Positions 9,132 to 22,048 of a DNA stretch of 64,000 nt are shown here, in pieces. Source of the DNA: Schistosoma mansoni (Eukaryota; Platyhelminthes; Trematoda; Strigeidida; Schistosomatidae); contig NC_031496.1 in assembly GCF_000237925.1 (NCBI RefSeq), positions 16,622,571 through 16,686,570 of the forward strand, given 5' to 3'. Below the pieces are notes generated by a model. The model saw only the letters and a list, made by a program, of their open reading frames with translations. It was not told the DNA's origin and searched no databases. The number at the start of each line of letters is the position of its first letter. Position 1 is the stretch's first letter. Made by a program: the position numbers and the translations under genes.

Positions 9132-11990
9132 TTATGGGGTACCAAAAATGGTTACCCAGTTCTGCATGAAAACTTTGGCTACTGTTTCCGCTGTGATGTC
9201 CGCTATCGGGATGGCTATAGGGAATCTGGTAAATCGATCTATGCATGTAAAAAGATAATTAAAACCGTTTGAACGCGGTAAAGGACCTACCAAGCCAATA
9301 TGCACATGGGCAAAACGTGCATCTGGTTGCGAGAAAACACCTATGGGCGAATTTGTGTGACGATTTATCTTTGATTGTTGACATGCTGAACACTCTCTAA
9401 CCCATTTGTGTACATCCTTCTGTAAATTCGGCCATATATATCTGGCATTGATTAGTTTTGTTGAAGCTTTTGAGCCAGGATGAGACAAAGAATGAAAGTT
9501 ATTATATATCAACTTTCGCATACTTTTGGGAACGAAAGGTCGCGGCATTGCCTTGGTCGTGTCACAGTAGATTAGAATACCATCGACAGGTGATGGGAAC
9601 TGTTTTAAATTAAGACTTGAATTGTTTGTTTTAAGCAGGTTTTGTAATTCTAGATCCTGCTCTTGTTCGTTTCTCAACGTCTCGAAGTTTACTGTAGACT
9701 GCTGTAGCACGTTTATTTCTAGCCTAGATAAAGCATCTGCCGCCTGATTGTCCTGACTTTTGACATGTCGGATATCGCTTGTGAACTGTGATATATAGTC
9801 AAGGTGTCGGACTTCTGGAGGTGAGTATTTATCAGCTCTCGCTTTTAGTGCATTCGTTAGTGGTTTGTGATCCGTAAAGACTATAAATTCCCTGCCTTCT
9901 AACATGTGTCGGAAGTGTTTAATGGTTAGGTAGATTGCAAGAAGTTCTCGCCCGAAGGTAGAATACCTTGTCTCTGCTGGAGCGAGTCTTTTTGAGAAAA
10001 AAGCAATTGGTTTCCAGGCGTTTTTAACCAGTTGGTTAAGGGTACCGCCTACTGCTTTATCTGAAGCATCCACCATCAAAGCAAGTGGGTAAAGAGAATT
10101 CGGATACATCAACGTAGTTGCTTGAGCTAATTTATCTTTAAGCTGTTTAATAGCTTCGACAGCGTCAGAAGACAGTTTGAATTCTTTTGGTTTTCGTTTT
10201 AGTGAATCTGTCAAAGGTTGCATTAATTGTGCACAACCTGGTATGAATCTGCGATAAAAGTTAATTAGACCTGGAAAACTTCTCAGTTGTGTTAGAGAAC
10301 TAGGTATGGGGTATTGTTTAATGGTGTCTACTTCTTTTTTGATAGGTTTAATCCCTTCTGGGCTTATTGTGTGACCGAGAAATTCTAAAGTTTGAACACC
10401 GAAAACACACTTACTTTGATGTATGTTTATTCCATGTTCATCCAGTCTTTTTAACACTGTTTTTACATGCTGTTCGTGTGATTGCAAATCGGGGCTGGCA
10501 ATTAACAAGTCGTCTATATACCCCTGCGCAAATGGCATATCTCGAAGTAGATTGTCTATGAATCTTTGAAATGTCTGTGCCGCATTTCTCAGGCCGAATG
10601 GCATGCGTACAAACTCGAATAAGCCAAAGGGTGTTGTAATAGCTGTCTTGGGGATATCTTCATCAGCCACTGGGATATTGTGATATGCCCTGACTAAGTC
10701 AATTTTAGTGAATATGTTCATACCCTGTAAACCGTTTGTGAAATCTTGGATATGCGGTATTGGGTACCTATCTGGTACGGTTTGACGGTTGAGGGCTCTG
10801 TAATCCCCGCACGGTCGCCAGTCACCTTCATTCTTCTTTGGGACCATATGCAAAGGGGATGCCCATTGACTATCAGAGGGACGGATAATACCCAGTTGTA
10901 GCATATAATCAAACTCGGCCCTAGCGATTTTGAGCTTATCTGGTGCTAGTCTCCTGGGTTTTGCAAAAACCGGTGCACCTTCGGTTTTGATAGTGTGACT
11001 TACTTTTAGTTTGTCTTTAAAAGGCCGTGGGTTTGGTTTAGTTAAGTTTGGAAATTCCGCGAGTATATCTTGGAATTTCGCTGTTGTTACTGGAGGAGTT
11101 TGAATCAAGTTAAGAGAGCTGATGTGACTTTCTTTGCCTTTTGTGTAATACGAAGTTTCTTTTAGTGTTAATCGCCGTTTCTTGGTGTCAACTAGAAATT
11201 CGTATCTCTCTAGAAAGTCCATCCCCAGTATTGCCAGATCTAAGTCGAATACCGTGAAAACCCAAGGGAATTGCCTCCTGAACCCCAAATCTAGGGTTAA
11301 GTTCTTCTGCCCAAATGTCGCAATTTTAGTTTTATTTGCAGCTTGAAGTGTAATTGATGATGTTTCTCGACTAATCTCAGCTTTATTTTGAGGGATGATG
11401 CTAAGAGCAGCGCCAGTATCCACCAAGAAATTCAAGCCAGAGTTTCTGTCTCTAACATAAAACAAGAGACTGTTTAGGCGCCCCTCCTCAGTCGTCGCGA
11501 CCTGGGGAGGGGTTACTCGTTTCCCGCTATCTTTAGAATTATGCTTAGGCCAGGCGCATGGTTGCATGCACTTGGTTGAGTTGACACCAAACTTCCAGTG
11601 GTACCAACAAAACTGCCCAGGTTGTCTGGACATTTGTGACCTGTTTTGTGACTTGGATCGTGGTCGTTGTGGTGACCTGCTCCTGTTTCTTTGACCCATT
11701 TGCATTCTGGTGACAGCCTCAGTGAGACTCTTAACACTCGCAATGAGTCCTTCTATGACGGGGTCTTTTGCTGATTCTACTTTTTGTGTGTGATTTATTG
11801 TGCCTGGTTCAGTTGGAGGACCTCTCTCCATTATTCTATCGGCTATACGCGCTAAATGAGATAATGAGGTTTCAGGATCTTGTGCATCCAAACAGTGTTG
11901 GACGTAGCATGGGAGAGCTTGTATCCATCCTTGTTTTAGGACTGCTTCACCCACTGTGTTATCATCCATTAACACTTGGAGGTGACGCAA
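9132..11990 (-). CDS. Element B gag-pol long frame
   Basis: 952-residue frame. In order: the end of gag with a CX2HX9CX3C zinc knuckle near residue 130, an aspartic protease with LVDTGA near residue 190, a reverse transcriptase with the YIDD box near residue 495, an RNase H domain with FTDHKPL near residue 720, and the integrase zinc-binding H2C2 region with the start of the catalytic core near the end. The frame runs toward the N gap at 8919-9118. Typical of the CsRn1 clade of Ty3/gypsy elements. Confidence 0.93.
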   Translation of the reverse strand: MRHLQVLMDDNTVGEAVLKQGWIQALPCYVQHCLDAQDPETSLSHLARIADRIMERGPPTEPGTINHTQKVESAKDPVIEGLIASVKSLTEAVTRMQMGQRNRSRSPQRPRSKSQNRSQMSRQPGQFCWYHWKFGVNSTKCMQPCAWPKHNSKDSGKRVTPPQVATTEEGRLNSLLFYVRDRNSGLNFLVDTGAALSIIPQNKAEISRETSSITLQAANKTKIATFGQKNLTLDLGFRRQFPWVFTVFDLDLAILGMDFLERYEFLVDTKKRRLTLKETSYYTKGKESHISSLNLIQTPPVTTAKFQDILAEFPNLTKPNPRPFKDKLKVSHTIKTEGAPVFAKPRRLAPDKLKIARAEFDYMLQLGIIRPSDSQWASPLHMVPKKNEGDWRPCGDYRALNRQTVPDRYPIPHIQDFTNGLQGMNIFTKIDLVRAYHNIPVADEDIPKTAITTPFGLFEFVRMPFGLRNAAQTFQRFIDNLLRDMPFAQGYIDDLLIASPDLQSHEQHVKTVLKRLDEHGINIHQSKCVFGVQTLEFLGHTISPEGIKPIKKEVDTIKQYPIPSSLTQLRSFPGLINFYRRFIPGCAQLMQPLTDSLKRKPKEFKLSSDAVEAIKQLKDKLAQATTLMYPNSLYPLALMVDASDKAVGGTLNQLVKNAWKPIAFFSKRLAPAETRYSTFGRELLAIYLTIKHFRHMLEGREFIVFTDHKPLTNALKARADKYSPPEVRHLDYISQFTSDIRHVKSQDNQAADALSRLEINVLQQSTVNFETLRNEQEQDLELQNLLKTNNSSLNLKQFPSPVDGILIYCDTTKAMPRPFVPKSMRKLIYNNFHSLSHPGSKASTKLINARYIWPNLQKDVHKWVRECSACQQSKINRHTNSPIGVFSQPDARFAHVHIGLVGPLPRSNGFNYLFTCIDRFTRFPIAIPIADITAETVAKVFMQNWVTIFGTP

Positions 11991-11993
11991 AAA

Positions 11994-12359
11994 CTATGAC
12001 GGCGACCGATCACCTAGTGTTTCACCTTGAAAAAGTCTTTGGATTCTTCGACTATCTGATAATGATAAACGGTTCATTATCTCTCGTCTTAAGATGGTGT
12101 ATGGTTGTGGAGATGGTGGATCTAAAATCAAGTCACGGACTTCTTTGGCGACTGAAGGAGGAAGAATAGAACACAAGTCTCTATAGCGAATCCCTTCAGA
12201 TTTGATGTTGTGTCTCGTGAAATAATGCTCTAGTTGAGCAAACCACAACTCAGGATCACTACGATCAAATTCTGGAAGTCGGGATTTCGTAGTCATAACA
12301 GTGTCTATCTCCACTGGTGACAAATCCTCCAGATTATGGGTTTCTATTGAGTCTGACAT
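11994..12359 (-). CDS. Element B gag-like N-terminal frame
   Basis: Open frame of 121 residues just inside the 5' LTR leader. It has the layout of a retrotransposon gag N-terminal part: a PEFDRSDPELWFAQLEHYF block resembling the start of the copy A gag (a WF...E motif), followed by a helical region. It lies directly upstream of the long pol frame. Part of a virus-like fossil; no host function is implied. Confidence 0.8.
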   Translation of the reverse strand: MSDSIETHNLEDLSPVEIDTVMTTKSRLPEFDRSDPELWFAQLEHYFTRHNIKSEGIRYRDLCSILPPSVAKEVRDLILDPPSPQPYTILRREIMNRLSLSDSRRIQRLFQGETLGDRSPS

Positions 12360-12555
12360 GAGGTATGTGACAAATATAGCAGTAAAGTTAGCACGAAAAA
12401 TGGTTACTATAACACGAATAACTCAAGATAATACGGAATAAACTAGTTATATACTCAACTTAGTTTACGGATAATCAGGTCTACTTTTACGATTAAGTAA
12501 AAAAAAATTGATGACAGAAATGAGGTTAAATTCGTGTTCAAAAAGGGCTCACCAC

Positions 12556-12822
12556 TTTCGTGCCTTAAGGTAACCCTCGTGCTATTGATAGAAGAAACCA
12601 GAGAAGTAGTGAATAGGTCTTTATTTCGATCTTCGCGCAGTCACAGTGGAGCGTGGGATTATCTGTTCAGACAAACAAAGGCTCTCAACATTCAATATAA
12701 GATAATAGGGAATATAACGCTTACAAAAAGTAAGGAAGTGAATGAATACTTGAACAATACTGTTTTAGCATATGCTTGGTTGTTTGGGGTCAACTCTTAA
12801 CCAACCAACCTGAGCTGTTACA
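12556..12822 (-). repeat. 5' LTR of element B
   Basis: 267 bp, identical to 7392-7658. On its inner side the minus strand reads GTGGTGAGCCC, so the leader starts with TGGTGAG as in copy A, but the tRNA-Trp-like stretch that follows in A is absent. Confidence 0.95.
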
Positions 12823-13321
12823 AATTCTCTTCCTTCGATGGAATGTTGGAAATGCCGTACAGCACAATATATAGCTGGGAGTTCCCTACCGAATGTTCTG
12901 TACCTAGATTCAGCGTCTAGCAACCGTCTCGAGAAAAATCGTAAAGATTGCCAGGAGTGATTAACCCATTGTTATAAGACTCCTCCGATTGCTGAGTCGG
13001 ATGCGTCTACGGCGATATTAATGGGCGCTTGAGTGTCTTGATGTGCGAGCAGGGTTGCCTTTGCGATATGTTCCTTAACTGTGGAGAATGTTTTTCACGC
13101 GGTATCGTCTATATTAATTGATTTCGCATTTCCACGAAGTTGGTTGGTTAACGGTTTCATAAGTGATGTGCACTTTTGTATGAACCGTCTATAGAAACTT
13201 ACAAAGCCGTTGAAAGTGCGCAACTGCCTAATCGTGGTCGGTTCTGGGTAATCCAGAATGGCCGCCACTTTGCTTCTAAGGGGTCGGATGCCTTGAGCAT
13301 CAATGGTGTGTCCTAAGAAGT

Positions 13322-13899
13322 TGTTACGTCCTTGAACCTGTCTACCCACTTTAGTGCCGAGTGTGACTTGTATAATGTAGATTAAGACCTTGACCCGATG
13401 GGCTGACTGGCTTAACCTTGAGGCTAGTATGCGTGAGTTCGAAGTGGGGGTAGAGAGACGAAAACTATTCTATTCCTGATTGGCTGGCAAGCACGCGAGA
13501 GAGAGAGAGACGACAAAGACAGCTGGAACACTAATCACTTTATTCCAACCCCGATCTAGCACTCGAATTGCCAATTCAGATTAGGGTGAAAAGTTACATG
13601 AATAAATAGATGAATAACCTGACCACAACGTACAATAATTAGGAAAATACAATTATGTCCAAAAATGGGGGATTGTAGTAAAAAATAGAGTACAAAAGGT
13701 TACGTCTAAATTACAATAGCTTTAGAACAGAAAATGCTATGGCAGTGAATTATACATCAAACGAAAGCTCATGATCTTAAGAATAGACCAGGGGCAAAAG
13801 TAAATGTTACAATTTTACAAGCTTTGAATTAAATGAATTGACGTCCCCAAAAGTAGCTTCCGTAATTTGTTAAGGCTTCTTGTTTCGCGGTTCACATCA
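13322..13899 (-). repeat. Solo LTR of a third LTR family, nested in copy A
   Basis: 578 bp bounded by TG...CA and flanked by a 5-bp duplication GAAGT (13317-13321 and 13900-13904). Read on the minus strand it has an AATAAA in its second half followed by a GA/CT microsatellite (13496-13511 on the plus strand). Internal sequence of its parent element is absent, as expected after LTR-LTR recombination. The family was not identified. Confidence 0.85.
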
Positions 13900-14964
13900 G
13901 AAGTCTAAGGAGTTGGTTCCCATTTGGCGTTTCTGAATGTTGACAGTAATGCCATGCCTTTGGAGTCGTTCGAAAACAATGTCCAGATGCTGGAGATGTG
14001 ATTCGCTGTCCGGACTTGCTATTAGACAGTCGTCAACATACGCATGTACGAAGTTGAGACCTCGGAAGACGTCGTCTATAAACCTTTGGAAGGTTTGAGC
14101 CGCATTTCTTAAACCAAAAGGCATTCGTAGAAATTCGTAAAGACCGAAGGGAGTGATGATGGCGGTTTTAGGAATGTCGTCAGGTGCCATCGGGATTTGG
14201 TTATAAGCTTTAACCAAGTCGATTTTCGAAAAGACAGTTGTACCTTTCAAGGTAGCTGTCAAATCGTGGATGTGGGGCAACGGGTAACGATCGGGAATGG
14301 TTTTAGCATTCAGACGCTGATAATCACCAGTTGGATGCCAATCATTGCTGTCCTTTTTAGGGACCATGTGCAAAGGAGATGACCATGGACTATTTGATGG
14401 TCGAATTATCCGTAAGTCTATCATGTGGTCGAATTCGTTTTTAGCCAACCTAAGCTTTTTGGGAGCCAGTCGGAGTGCTTTTGAGAATACAGGTGGTCCT
14501 GTAGTCGAGATGTGATGTGTAACATTGCTGGTTACACAGGGCAATTTCGATTGCGGTTGGTATATCCCGGAGTATTTATCGAGTAATGATTGATATAGGG
14601 GGTCTATGGCGTGCTTAATTGTGACTGGGAATAACCTGCAGCCAGAAAAAGGAGTTACGCAAACGGATAACTTAGTGTTTCCGTCTATTAACCTTCGTGA
14701 GCTTGTGTCGATGAGTAGATTGTGGTATTGTAGCAGGTCTTTACCAATGATTGGCATAGACACATCTGCAACAACGAAAATCCAGTGTATGGGTTTGCGT
14801 AAACCCACGTTAAGGTAAACGTACCCTTTACCATACATAGCAATCGGTTTTCCATTCGTCGCCTGTAAACTTAAAACAGACTCGCGAAGTCTGTCGTTGG
14901 AATTCGCGGGAAGAACGCTAACTTCTGCGCCGGTGTTGACGAGGTAGCGAACTTTTGTGGTCAC
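13897..14964 (-). CDS. Copy A protease and reverse transcriptase frame
   Basis: 355-residue frame starting in the aspartic protease ([12 protein letters not shown] near residue 8) and running through the fingers and palm of the reverse transcriptase, with the YVDD box near residue 312. It ends where the solo LTR begins. It resembles the matching part of element B throughout (for example the [15 protein letters not shown] block). Part of a fossil element. Confidence 0.9.
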   Translation of the reverse strand: MTTKVRYLVNTGAEVSVLPANSNDRLRESVLSLQATNGKPIAMYGKGYVYLNVGLRKPIHWIFVVADVSMPIIGKDLLQYHNLLIDTSSRRLIDGNTKLSVCVTPFSGCRLFPVTIKHAIDPLYQSLLDKYSGIYQPQSKLPCVTSNVTHHISTTGPPVFSKALRLAPKKLRLAKNEFDHMIDLRIIRPSNSPWSSPLHMVPKKDSNDWHPTGDYQRLNAKTIPDRYPLPHIHDLTATLKGTTVFSKIDLVKAYNQIPMAPDDIPKTAIITPFGLYEFLRMPFGLRNAAQTFQRFIDDVFRGLNFVHAYVDDCLIASPDSESHLQHLDIVFERLQRHGITVNIQKRQMGTNSLDF

Positions 14965-15980
14965 ATCTGTGGCGTATAAAAGACGGCTGTGTTCGCCGGC
15001 TACGGTTGCCGTTAACGCGTGCCGGCCGAGAAGTTACCCGAGTTCTTTTTCGTGTCAGTGGATTTGGAGTTCGGATAATTGCAGGGTTTCCTGCAATTTC
15101 TGGAAGACTTACCATGCTGGTTATGATACCAGCACCAGTCGGGATTATCTGTCTCTCTACCACGAGAGACGTGAAACACTTCTTCGCGCGTTTCTTGACT
15201 GAATACGGTTATTACGGAATCTAAGGTATCGGGTGAGTGTATGACATAATTCGTTAATGTCATTCGGGGTCGTTTGAGGCTTTTCTTTGACTGAAACGAC
15301 CTCAGCGTTAGTGGAGTTTGTAATCTCTAAAATGCGGTCAGCAGATGCAGTGAGTTCGTCTACGGCGTTGTTTTGAAACGAGACGAGAACTGCTTGCACC
15401 TCTTTTGGGAGTTTGGATAAGAAGAGCTGTTTAAATAGGCCATCGTCGAACGTTCGTTGACCTATCACCTCCCTCATCCTTAACAACATGTCCGTCGCGG
15501 AACCATGTCGCAGGTCGACATAGTTAAGGAGTTGATCCAACCGTAGTCGATCGGTTAGGTCTCTGCGTTTTAGGATCGACCGTTTAAGACTTTCGTAGGG
15601 TTCGGAATCATCGCTAGTAAACATACTAGGTGTTACGTACCTGTTAAATTCGCGGGGTAGTGCCTTAACCACCGCAAGGAATTGTGAGCGTGAGTCCGTG
15701 CCCGCAAAATCAGCTTTTGCGTAGCAGAACCAGGCTTCGATATTGTCTGGCCAAAAAGGCGTTAACTGAATCGAGGGTGGGGGAATAGTCCTTAACTTAA
15801 ATACTTGAGGTGTCTGTTCCGTCTTAGTATTATAAAGAACGAAAAATATATAATTAAAATATATCCGAAAAACTCGAAAAAAAGTATATCACAATATATA
15901 AAAATCAAATTAAGAAGAACAATGAATAATGAAGTTCCAAAAAGGAGCAGACTTACAGTTTATGCGCTTGGTGTACCAGA

Positions 15981-15997
15981 TCACGTCGGTCTCACCA
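15981..15997 (-). promoter_or_regulatory. Primer-binding site of copy A, tRNA-Trp-like
   Basis: Same 17 bases as at 1291-1307 (TGGTGAGACCGACGTGA on the minus strand), adjoining the LTR. Conservation between two otherwise diverged copies supports the call. Confidence 0.7.
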
Positions 15998-16327
15998 CTG
16001 AAGATACAACCGGTATTAAAGTTTTACAACTATTAACCAGTAACACCTTCTATATTCGAATCGTCTCCCAATCGGTTAAAATCAGAAGTCAGATGCCAAG
16101 AGATTGGAAAGATATATTTGATCCGTTATCAATATACCGAGAAGCGTTTACTCTAATCTGCCTAGTGAAAGTGGGAGCTGTGTCCCAAGCTGGGTTGTAA
16201 CGTGATCTGGTGCGGATGCATGACCGAAAGCTTTCAGTTAAACAAGTCGACTTAAGACAATGTGGTCAGCATCCAATGTCGAACACTTAATGAGCTATTG
16301 ATTTTGGGGAATTATTTGCAGCTACAA
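15998..16327 (-). repeat. 5' LTR of gypsy copy A
   Basis: About 330 bp, matching 1310-1633 with scattered differences. The outer end is placed where A and A' diverge after cagctaca. Confidence 0.8.
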
Positions 16328-19300
16328 TACCATAGTTCAGATGCCGACATGAAGTCATTAAAAATTTGGCATTCATCTCTGTTACCTGAGACCATATAAA
16401 TCCTCTAGAATTTCTATTTGAACATATTTTGTGATTTTATTATACATAATGTAGTTCATAGTTTATGCAGTAAATCTGAACGTTTTTTAATGATTAGTCG
16501 TATTATACCGTACTTGTCTTTGAGATCTACGGTTCTAAACCTTATATTTTTGATGTATACCAGTCACCTACTGCCTTTATTTTTATCTGTGAACCGAAAT
16601 TCCCACTAAAAGGAGTGTTTCGCTGTCCAAAGACCATGTGGCAGGTGTACAGAGGTAAATCACCTATGAAAATAAATGGCCTTGTGAAGATGCAATGAAC
16701 ATACTATCAGCAAACAATATATAGATCTCATAAGACGGTCCCCAAGACTTTTATACCACTCGCTTATATTACAAAAACGAAATGGGACAAGATGAAAATC
16801 GATGTGACTACCGTAAACAGCAAACAATCACACGTAAACCGTGTGATTGGTAGAAAGCTAAATGTTAGTGCGTTTCGGTTAGATCTGATGATAAGAACAC
16901 AATCACTTTATCAAAAGTTCTCCTTAACCCCTGGCACCAGTCGTGAAACAGTTTTAGTTATCTGTCTACTCAAAGTTGTGGATAAAATCAGTCTAGTCGA
17001 GTTTGAATGAGCACAAGTTACAGTCAAAAAGACAAGCAGATATGAGTGTACATCTTCAGTTGTATGCTTCGACAGGCAAACTGAGTCTAGGAACCTTTAA
17101 TACTCCCGATTATTAAGTCATATTCAGATCAACTATCAAAAGAATGCATTGAAAAAGGTTCTCTGTCAAGTAAGTAAAAACCATTTTCTCAGCAATATGG
17201 TATATCTATGCTGCTTAGGCGTATCAAAATTGCAGCCTGCATTGTTGACATTCCCTTTGTCCGGTTTGTTATTGCAGTTGGTGACAACATTGCATAAAAG
17301 ATAGCTCAAGGTGTTTTCGTGGATTTTTATGTGTTATCATGGCGTTTTTGGAACCGTTTAAAATAAACACTGAAGTTGGTGATTGCATACAGACATTTAT
17401 TTTTAGAGTATAAACGCTTATTTAGGCGTTTTTAAGGTAAATAACTGCACTGAGTGGTTGGACGACAGTACCGCCAGAGAGATGATTTATTGATGAACGT
17501 AAGACGAAGTATTGGTTTTGCGGCGAGGTCTTTTGTTCTTAAAGGTTTCTAACATTTCAGGGTTGAAATGCATCAGTGTCAGCAACAATTGTTTATGTAT
17601 ATAGGCTATTCGAAGCTGTCTTATCTTCCACAATAATACGCAGAGTAATCACAAAATTAACAGATGATTCAGAGACGTTGATGAAGGGATTTGACTTTTT
17701 CCTTCGTAACCGTAGTTTCTATGCTGGAAACTGGTATCAAACAAGTAAACTCCACACTTCAGTGTCTGAACTTACCGTCGAAACTTTTAAGGCTGATGTC
17801 GGTCTACATACATAGTCCATACTCTAGAAGCTGCATTCAAGAAACGAAAAGTCAGTAATCACTTCGTAGGTTGTGATAACTGTTCATAAAATTTAAAGTG
17901 ACAAAGTTGCTGGAGATCATTCGTGATGGTCTTTGGGAGTCCAAAAAAGCTTGTTGAAAATCGAACTGACTATTATTTATACCTTATATGGAACTAAAAG
18001 CAATACAAGTATAATTAACTAACAATTTGTAGTAGTTCAAGATTACGGTCTTTATTTATAGCCATATTTTCTTTATCCACGATTCAAAGTGCGGACTCTC
18101 CTGAAAAATGAATAGTACAAGCAACGGATAATGTAATTCAGGCTTTTTTGCACGTCACAAGAGATAATTACACATTCAAAATCATCATGAGATGTGTTTA
18201 AATAAATTGGCTTCCATGACACCTATCTGAGGGTCTTTATAAGCAAAGTAAATATCCATTTTGTTAGTAACGACAATAGCCAGTACTAGTTTGTTGTCCT
18301 GGTGTTGGCAGTTGCTCGATATTGTTACTAGAATAAATCACAAGAAAATGAAGTGCTTACATTGTAAGCGGATATCATGAGTAAACGTCACCTGCAACTA
18401 TCAAAATTACGCTCTTCCGAAACTCTGAGCATCTTTTAGTGAATTTTTGAATTCGTTCCATGTCAAAAACATTTGAGGTGGTATTGTCCTCCGAAAAGTA
18501 TACGTTAGTTCGGTTAAAATAGACTCAAAAGAACTTAAAGCGGTACTAATACTGAACAAATGGGCCAAAAATCATGACAGCCACAAAAGGATGCAATATA
18601 TAAACCCACCTATATTTAGCCACTGGTCGACGATCAAAAAGTGCAACACTGAATTTTTCTTCAGCTGACAGACAGAAAAAAACACACAACACACATGGAA
18701 ATATGTCGTACGGCGTTTCCTGAAATATACGGATTTTCCAAAAGCACACATTATACTAAGTTGAGCTAACCTACAAACGGTCCCGACATGAGGCACTGCG
18801 AATACGGAATGACCTCCTTGGGCCAAGCCGCTCAAGGTTACCGAAACGAAGAAGCGGTAATTTCATTTCCAAACTGTTGATGACCAGGATTGGCTGTTGA
18901 TTTGTTACACGGTAGGCTATGTAGTGCTCTTAAAAGATACTTTTCGGGGTTCCTTGTGGTTTCGTTGTGCATTTTTTGCACGTGATATGTTTTTAAAACT
19001 AGAGGGAACTAGTGTTTGCTCAGTATTAATTTATATACTTTTGTCACTCAATATTTACTCTAGATAAGCATATTATTGTATGGATAATCTAAGTATAGCT
19101 TCTTTTACTGAAGTAGCTTACAGAGAGTGATTTTATGTAGGTCTAGTTTAAAGCGCCTGCGTTCCGAAGCTCGACTGTGGATATTTAATCAGCTATATAG
19201 TTGGTCGACCCACCTCGAAACATCGTTAGTGTCCTATATGTTCCTTAGAATTGTCTAGGGAGAACTGCGAAAATTAAAGTGAATTAACCTACTGAGACAG

Positions 19301-19668
19301 GACCTATCAACGCGTTACAGGGAAATAAGTTGTCTTCATCTAAAGAGAAACCAGTACTCTTGGCCTAAGCATGAATAATGCATATATAATCAGTTGTAAT
19401 CCTTACTAATGAATAATAAATGACTTTTTTGAGGATACCCAGCCGCTTTCGCCTTAGAAAGTAATCAACGTCAAGTTCTGTCAAGTTGATTTGGGAGTGT
19501 ATGAAATATCATACTTGTTGAATGCTAAAAAGTGTAGAACAAATTTTCAGTTTGATATTATGACTTTTTTTGTGGGTTGGCATGCGCTTTAACATCATTT
19601 TTAAGTAAACGTTGGGTTGGCTTCACCTTCAAATGCAGTGGTGTTACCAAACATAGAGGTGGATTTAC
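16328..19668. other. No gene seen
   Basis: About 3.3 kb of unassigned sequence. Open frames here (for example 16792-17010 and 17576-17815) are short, have ordinary AT-rich composition and no splice-consistent partners. No recognisable repeat was found. Confidence 0.55.
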
Positions 19669-19681
19669 TTCGTAGTCATCT

Positions 19682-21803
19682 CAGTCAGTCAGTCAGTCGA
19701 CAACGTAGGACCAGGCACATATATGCATCGGTCCAAGTTGCCATACCTCGTTAGCACAACAAGATGAACACCGGATTCATAGAAATAGTTAATTTAGTGG
19801 TGGTAGTATATAAAGAAAGGTTGTATATAAGGGTATAGTATAGGAAGGAAAAAAGTTACGAAGCAATTTTAATCTCATAGTTTAAGGGAAGATAAAGAGT
19901 GTATACACCTACGCCATTGTGATAGATTCTGAGCCATGTCACCTAGAGTCTCCAACCATTGGTTACGATGGTCACACGGACCCCAACCAGGTAGCCTGCA
20001 TCTGCCAACATGGCTCAGACTAGAAGCTAGTGACTTCAATGACTGATGCCACGTTTTGGTTTGGCCGCCCCTAACTCTCTTCCAACCATCCCCAATACTA
20101 GTCTACATTGCGCGTCGTGGTAATCGATGTTCAGGCATACGTAACACGTGGCCCAACCATCTCAGTCGATGAAAATTCATGACCTCGTCAACTGGTTTAC
20201 CATCATTCCCTAATACCATGCGTCTAACCTTACTATTACTTACCCGGTTATCCCAGCAGATGCGAGCAATATTTCTAAGACATCTGTGGTCAAATACTAG
20301 TAACCTACGAGTGTCTTCTACTCTAAATGGCCATGTTTCGCAGCCGTAAAGTAGAACAGAGCGAACTGCTGCTCAGTATACTCGTCCCTTAATTGATAGA
20401 CGGATATCTTGCCTTCGCCATAGGTGACGTAAGTTGGCAAAAGCCAAACGAGCTTTTCCAATTCGTGCTGAGATTTCGTCAGACACCAACCCATTAGGAA
20501 CTGACCAGACTTCCAAGATAACTGAAGTTGTCGACTCGTTCGACTGCTTCACTCCATATCCTTAGTTCAAGTGTTGACACAGGCCAGTCCTGGAGTAACA
20601 GTTTACATTTGGATGGGGAGAAACGCATTCCAAACATCCTGGCACTGTTACTCAGTGCTACCAAAAGACTGCATTTTATCAGCGTCTTCACGAAACACGA
20701 CTATGTCATCTGCATATTCTAAGTCGATAAGTGGACCTCCTGGTAGGAGATCAATCCCCGAAAATTCGTTTGATGAGAGCGCTATTTCCAGCAGTAGGTC
20801 TATGACGAATGTAAACAAAATGGAGATAGTGGACAGCCTTGACGGATACCACTTGAGGTTGTAAAATCATATGACAGTTCGCCATAAGCTCTGAGTCGAC
20901 TGGTAGTATTCGAGTAAAGAGCCTTCACAAGGTTTATGTACTTCTCAGGTACACCTTTTAATGACAGACACTGCCGCAGAACCTCTCGGTCTACAGAGTC
21001 AAATGCTGCTTTCAAGTCAAGAAAAACTATCTTTGTCGGACGCCGATAAGCATATCTGTGCTCTAAAACTTGACGAATGGTGAATATGTGGTCGATACAG
21101 CCACGACCAGGTCTGAAGCCAGCCTGATTTTCTCGTGTTTGCAGTTCACGAGTCTTAGTTAGACGCCCGATAATTATTGAGGCTAGTATTTTAGATGCTA
21201 TGTTAGTCAGACTAATCCCTCTATGGTTATCACAGGATGATTTTGGCCCCCTCATATATTGGGACAATCAGAGATTGTGACCAGTCAGATGGGACTACGT
21301 CCGTCTCCCAGATTTTAGCCAGAATATTCGTCAACCTAATCGCTAAAATTGGACCACCATATTTAAAGACCTCTGTAGCCAATCCATCCGGACCAGCTGC
21401 TCTTCCTCGTTTCAGATTACTTATAGCCTTTTGAACTTCAAGTAGGGTCGGGGGGCCTACTTCAATGTTCCATTCAGGTTTTCTGGGAATAGTGGGTAGT
21501 TGTGCAGTAGCTGAAAGCCAGCTAAACTGCTCCTTAAAGTGTTCCGCCCATCGTTCTAAACGTTTGGGTTGAGAGCAGATAAGGGTTCCGTCTTTTTCCG
21601 AGATTGTCTCACTTACACTTGACTTCTTAATTCCGGTTTCTTTTATTAGTCTGAATAGTTGCCTGGTGTTGCCTACAGCCGCTGCCTTTTCCATCTCTTT
21701 TGCTTTCGTTGCCCACCACTGCTCACGATCGTTCCTTAGGCTTTTAGTTAACCTAGATCTAATTTGTTTACGTTCTTCGTCATGTAATACGTTCTTCGTC
21801 GTG
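19682..21803 (-). mobile_element. RTE-like LINE copy 1, 5'-truncated
   Basis: Minus strand, about 2.1 kb, flanked by a 13-bp duplication TTCGTAGTCATCT (19669-19681 and 21804-21816). Its 3' tail is a CAGT repeat (19682-19698). It encodes the RT in three frames: 21803-21230 (N-terminal part with GRAAGPDGLATEVFK), 21267-20800 (GFRPGRGCIDHIF, palm motif FLDLKAAFDSVD) and about 20730-20494 (LEYADD, then FSPSKCKLLLQDW). Frameshifts therefore lie near 21240 and between 20730 and 20800. Decayed C-terminal sequence continues to about 19970. The endonuclease half is missing. Confidence 0.92.
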
Positions 21804-22048
21804 TTCGTAGTCATCTACATAAATTGAATGCTTTAATCGCTCCCGGAAGCTATTGACTTAAGGACTATTCGATATATCGTGGTCAGCTCGGCGACGTTTG
21901 TACGGTGCTGAATCACAGTTTTAATTGATAGTTATAGGAGAATACGTTGACTGCATTGGTGAGACCAATTTATGGACGACGTTAAAGTGACCTTGATCAT
22001 ATCCACCTACTAAGACTAAATTAGGGTTATAAGCCAGTGTGAGGAATT

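Larger units (their letters stand above)
7392..12822 (-). mobile_element. Young full-length Ty3/gypsy element B (CHCC gag clade)
   Basis: Minus-strand LTR retrotransposon of about 5.4 kb, including a 200 N gap of unknown true size. Identical 267 bp LTRs lie at 7392-7658 and 12556-12822, flanked by a 4-bp AATT duplication (7388-7391 and 12823-12826). Parts in order: 5' LTR, gag-like frame, CHCC zinc knuckle, protease, reverse transcriptase, RNase H, integrase, 3' LTR. It looks nearly whole; the number of breaks cannot be judged because of the gap. Identical LTRs mean a very recent insertion. It landed in the RNase H region of older copy A. Confidence 0.93.
12823..16327 (-). mobile_element. Older Ty3/gypsy copy A, 5' LTR to RNase H
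   Basis: Minus-strand fossil of the same family as A'. The 5' LTR is at 15998-16327, with the tRNA-Trp-like primer site at 15981-15997. The gag region is about 15012-15830, including the CHCC knuckle. Protease plus reverse transcriptase are at about 13905-14964 and continue at 12827-13316 into RNase H. Its interior holds a solo LTR (13322-13899). Its RNase H region is split by element B, beyond which a short stub at 7371-7391 continues the same reading. It is broken, with several breaks besides the insertions, and older than B. Confidence 0.9.

Noticed and set aside
8809-9246. Open frames crossing the second N run
   Set aside because: Same artefact; the real coding sequence here is the minus-strand integrase region of element B.
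11768-12169. 133-residue plus-strand frame
   Set aside because: Antisense to the gag and pol start of element B, with no motif of its own.
17576-17815. 79-residue plus-strand frame
   Set aside because: No motif, no splice-consistent neighbour, composition like the surrounding non-coding DNA.
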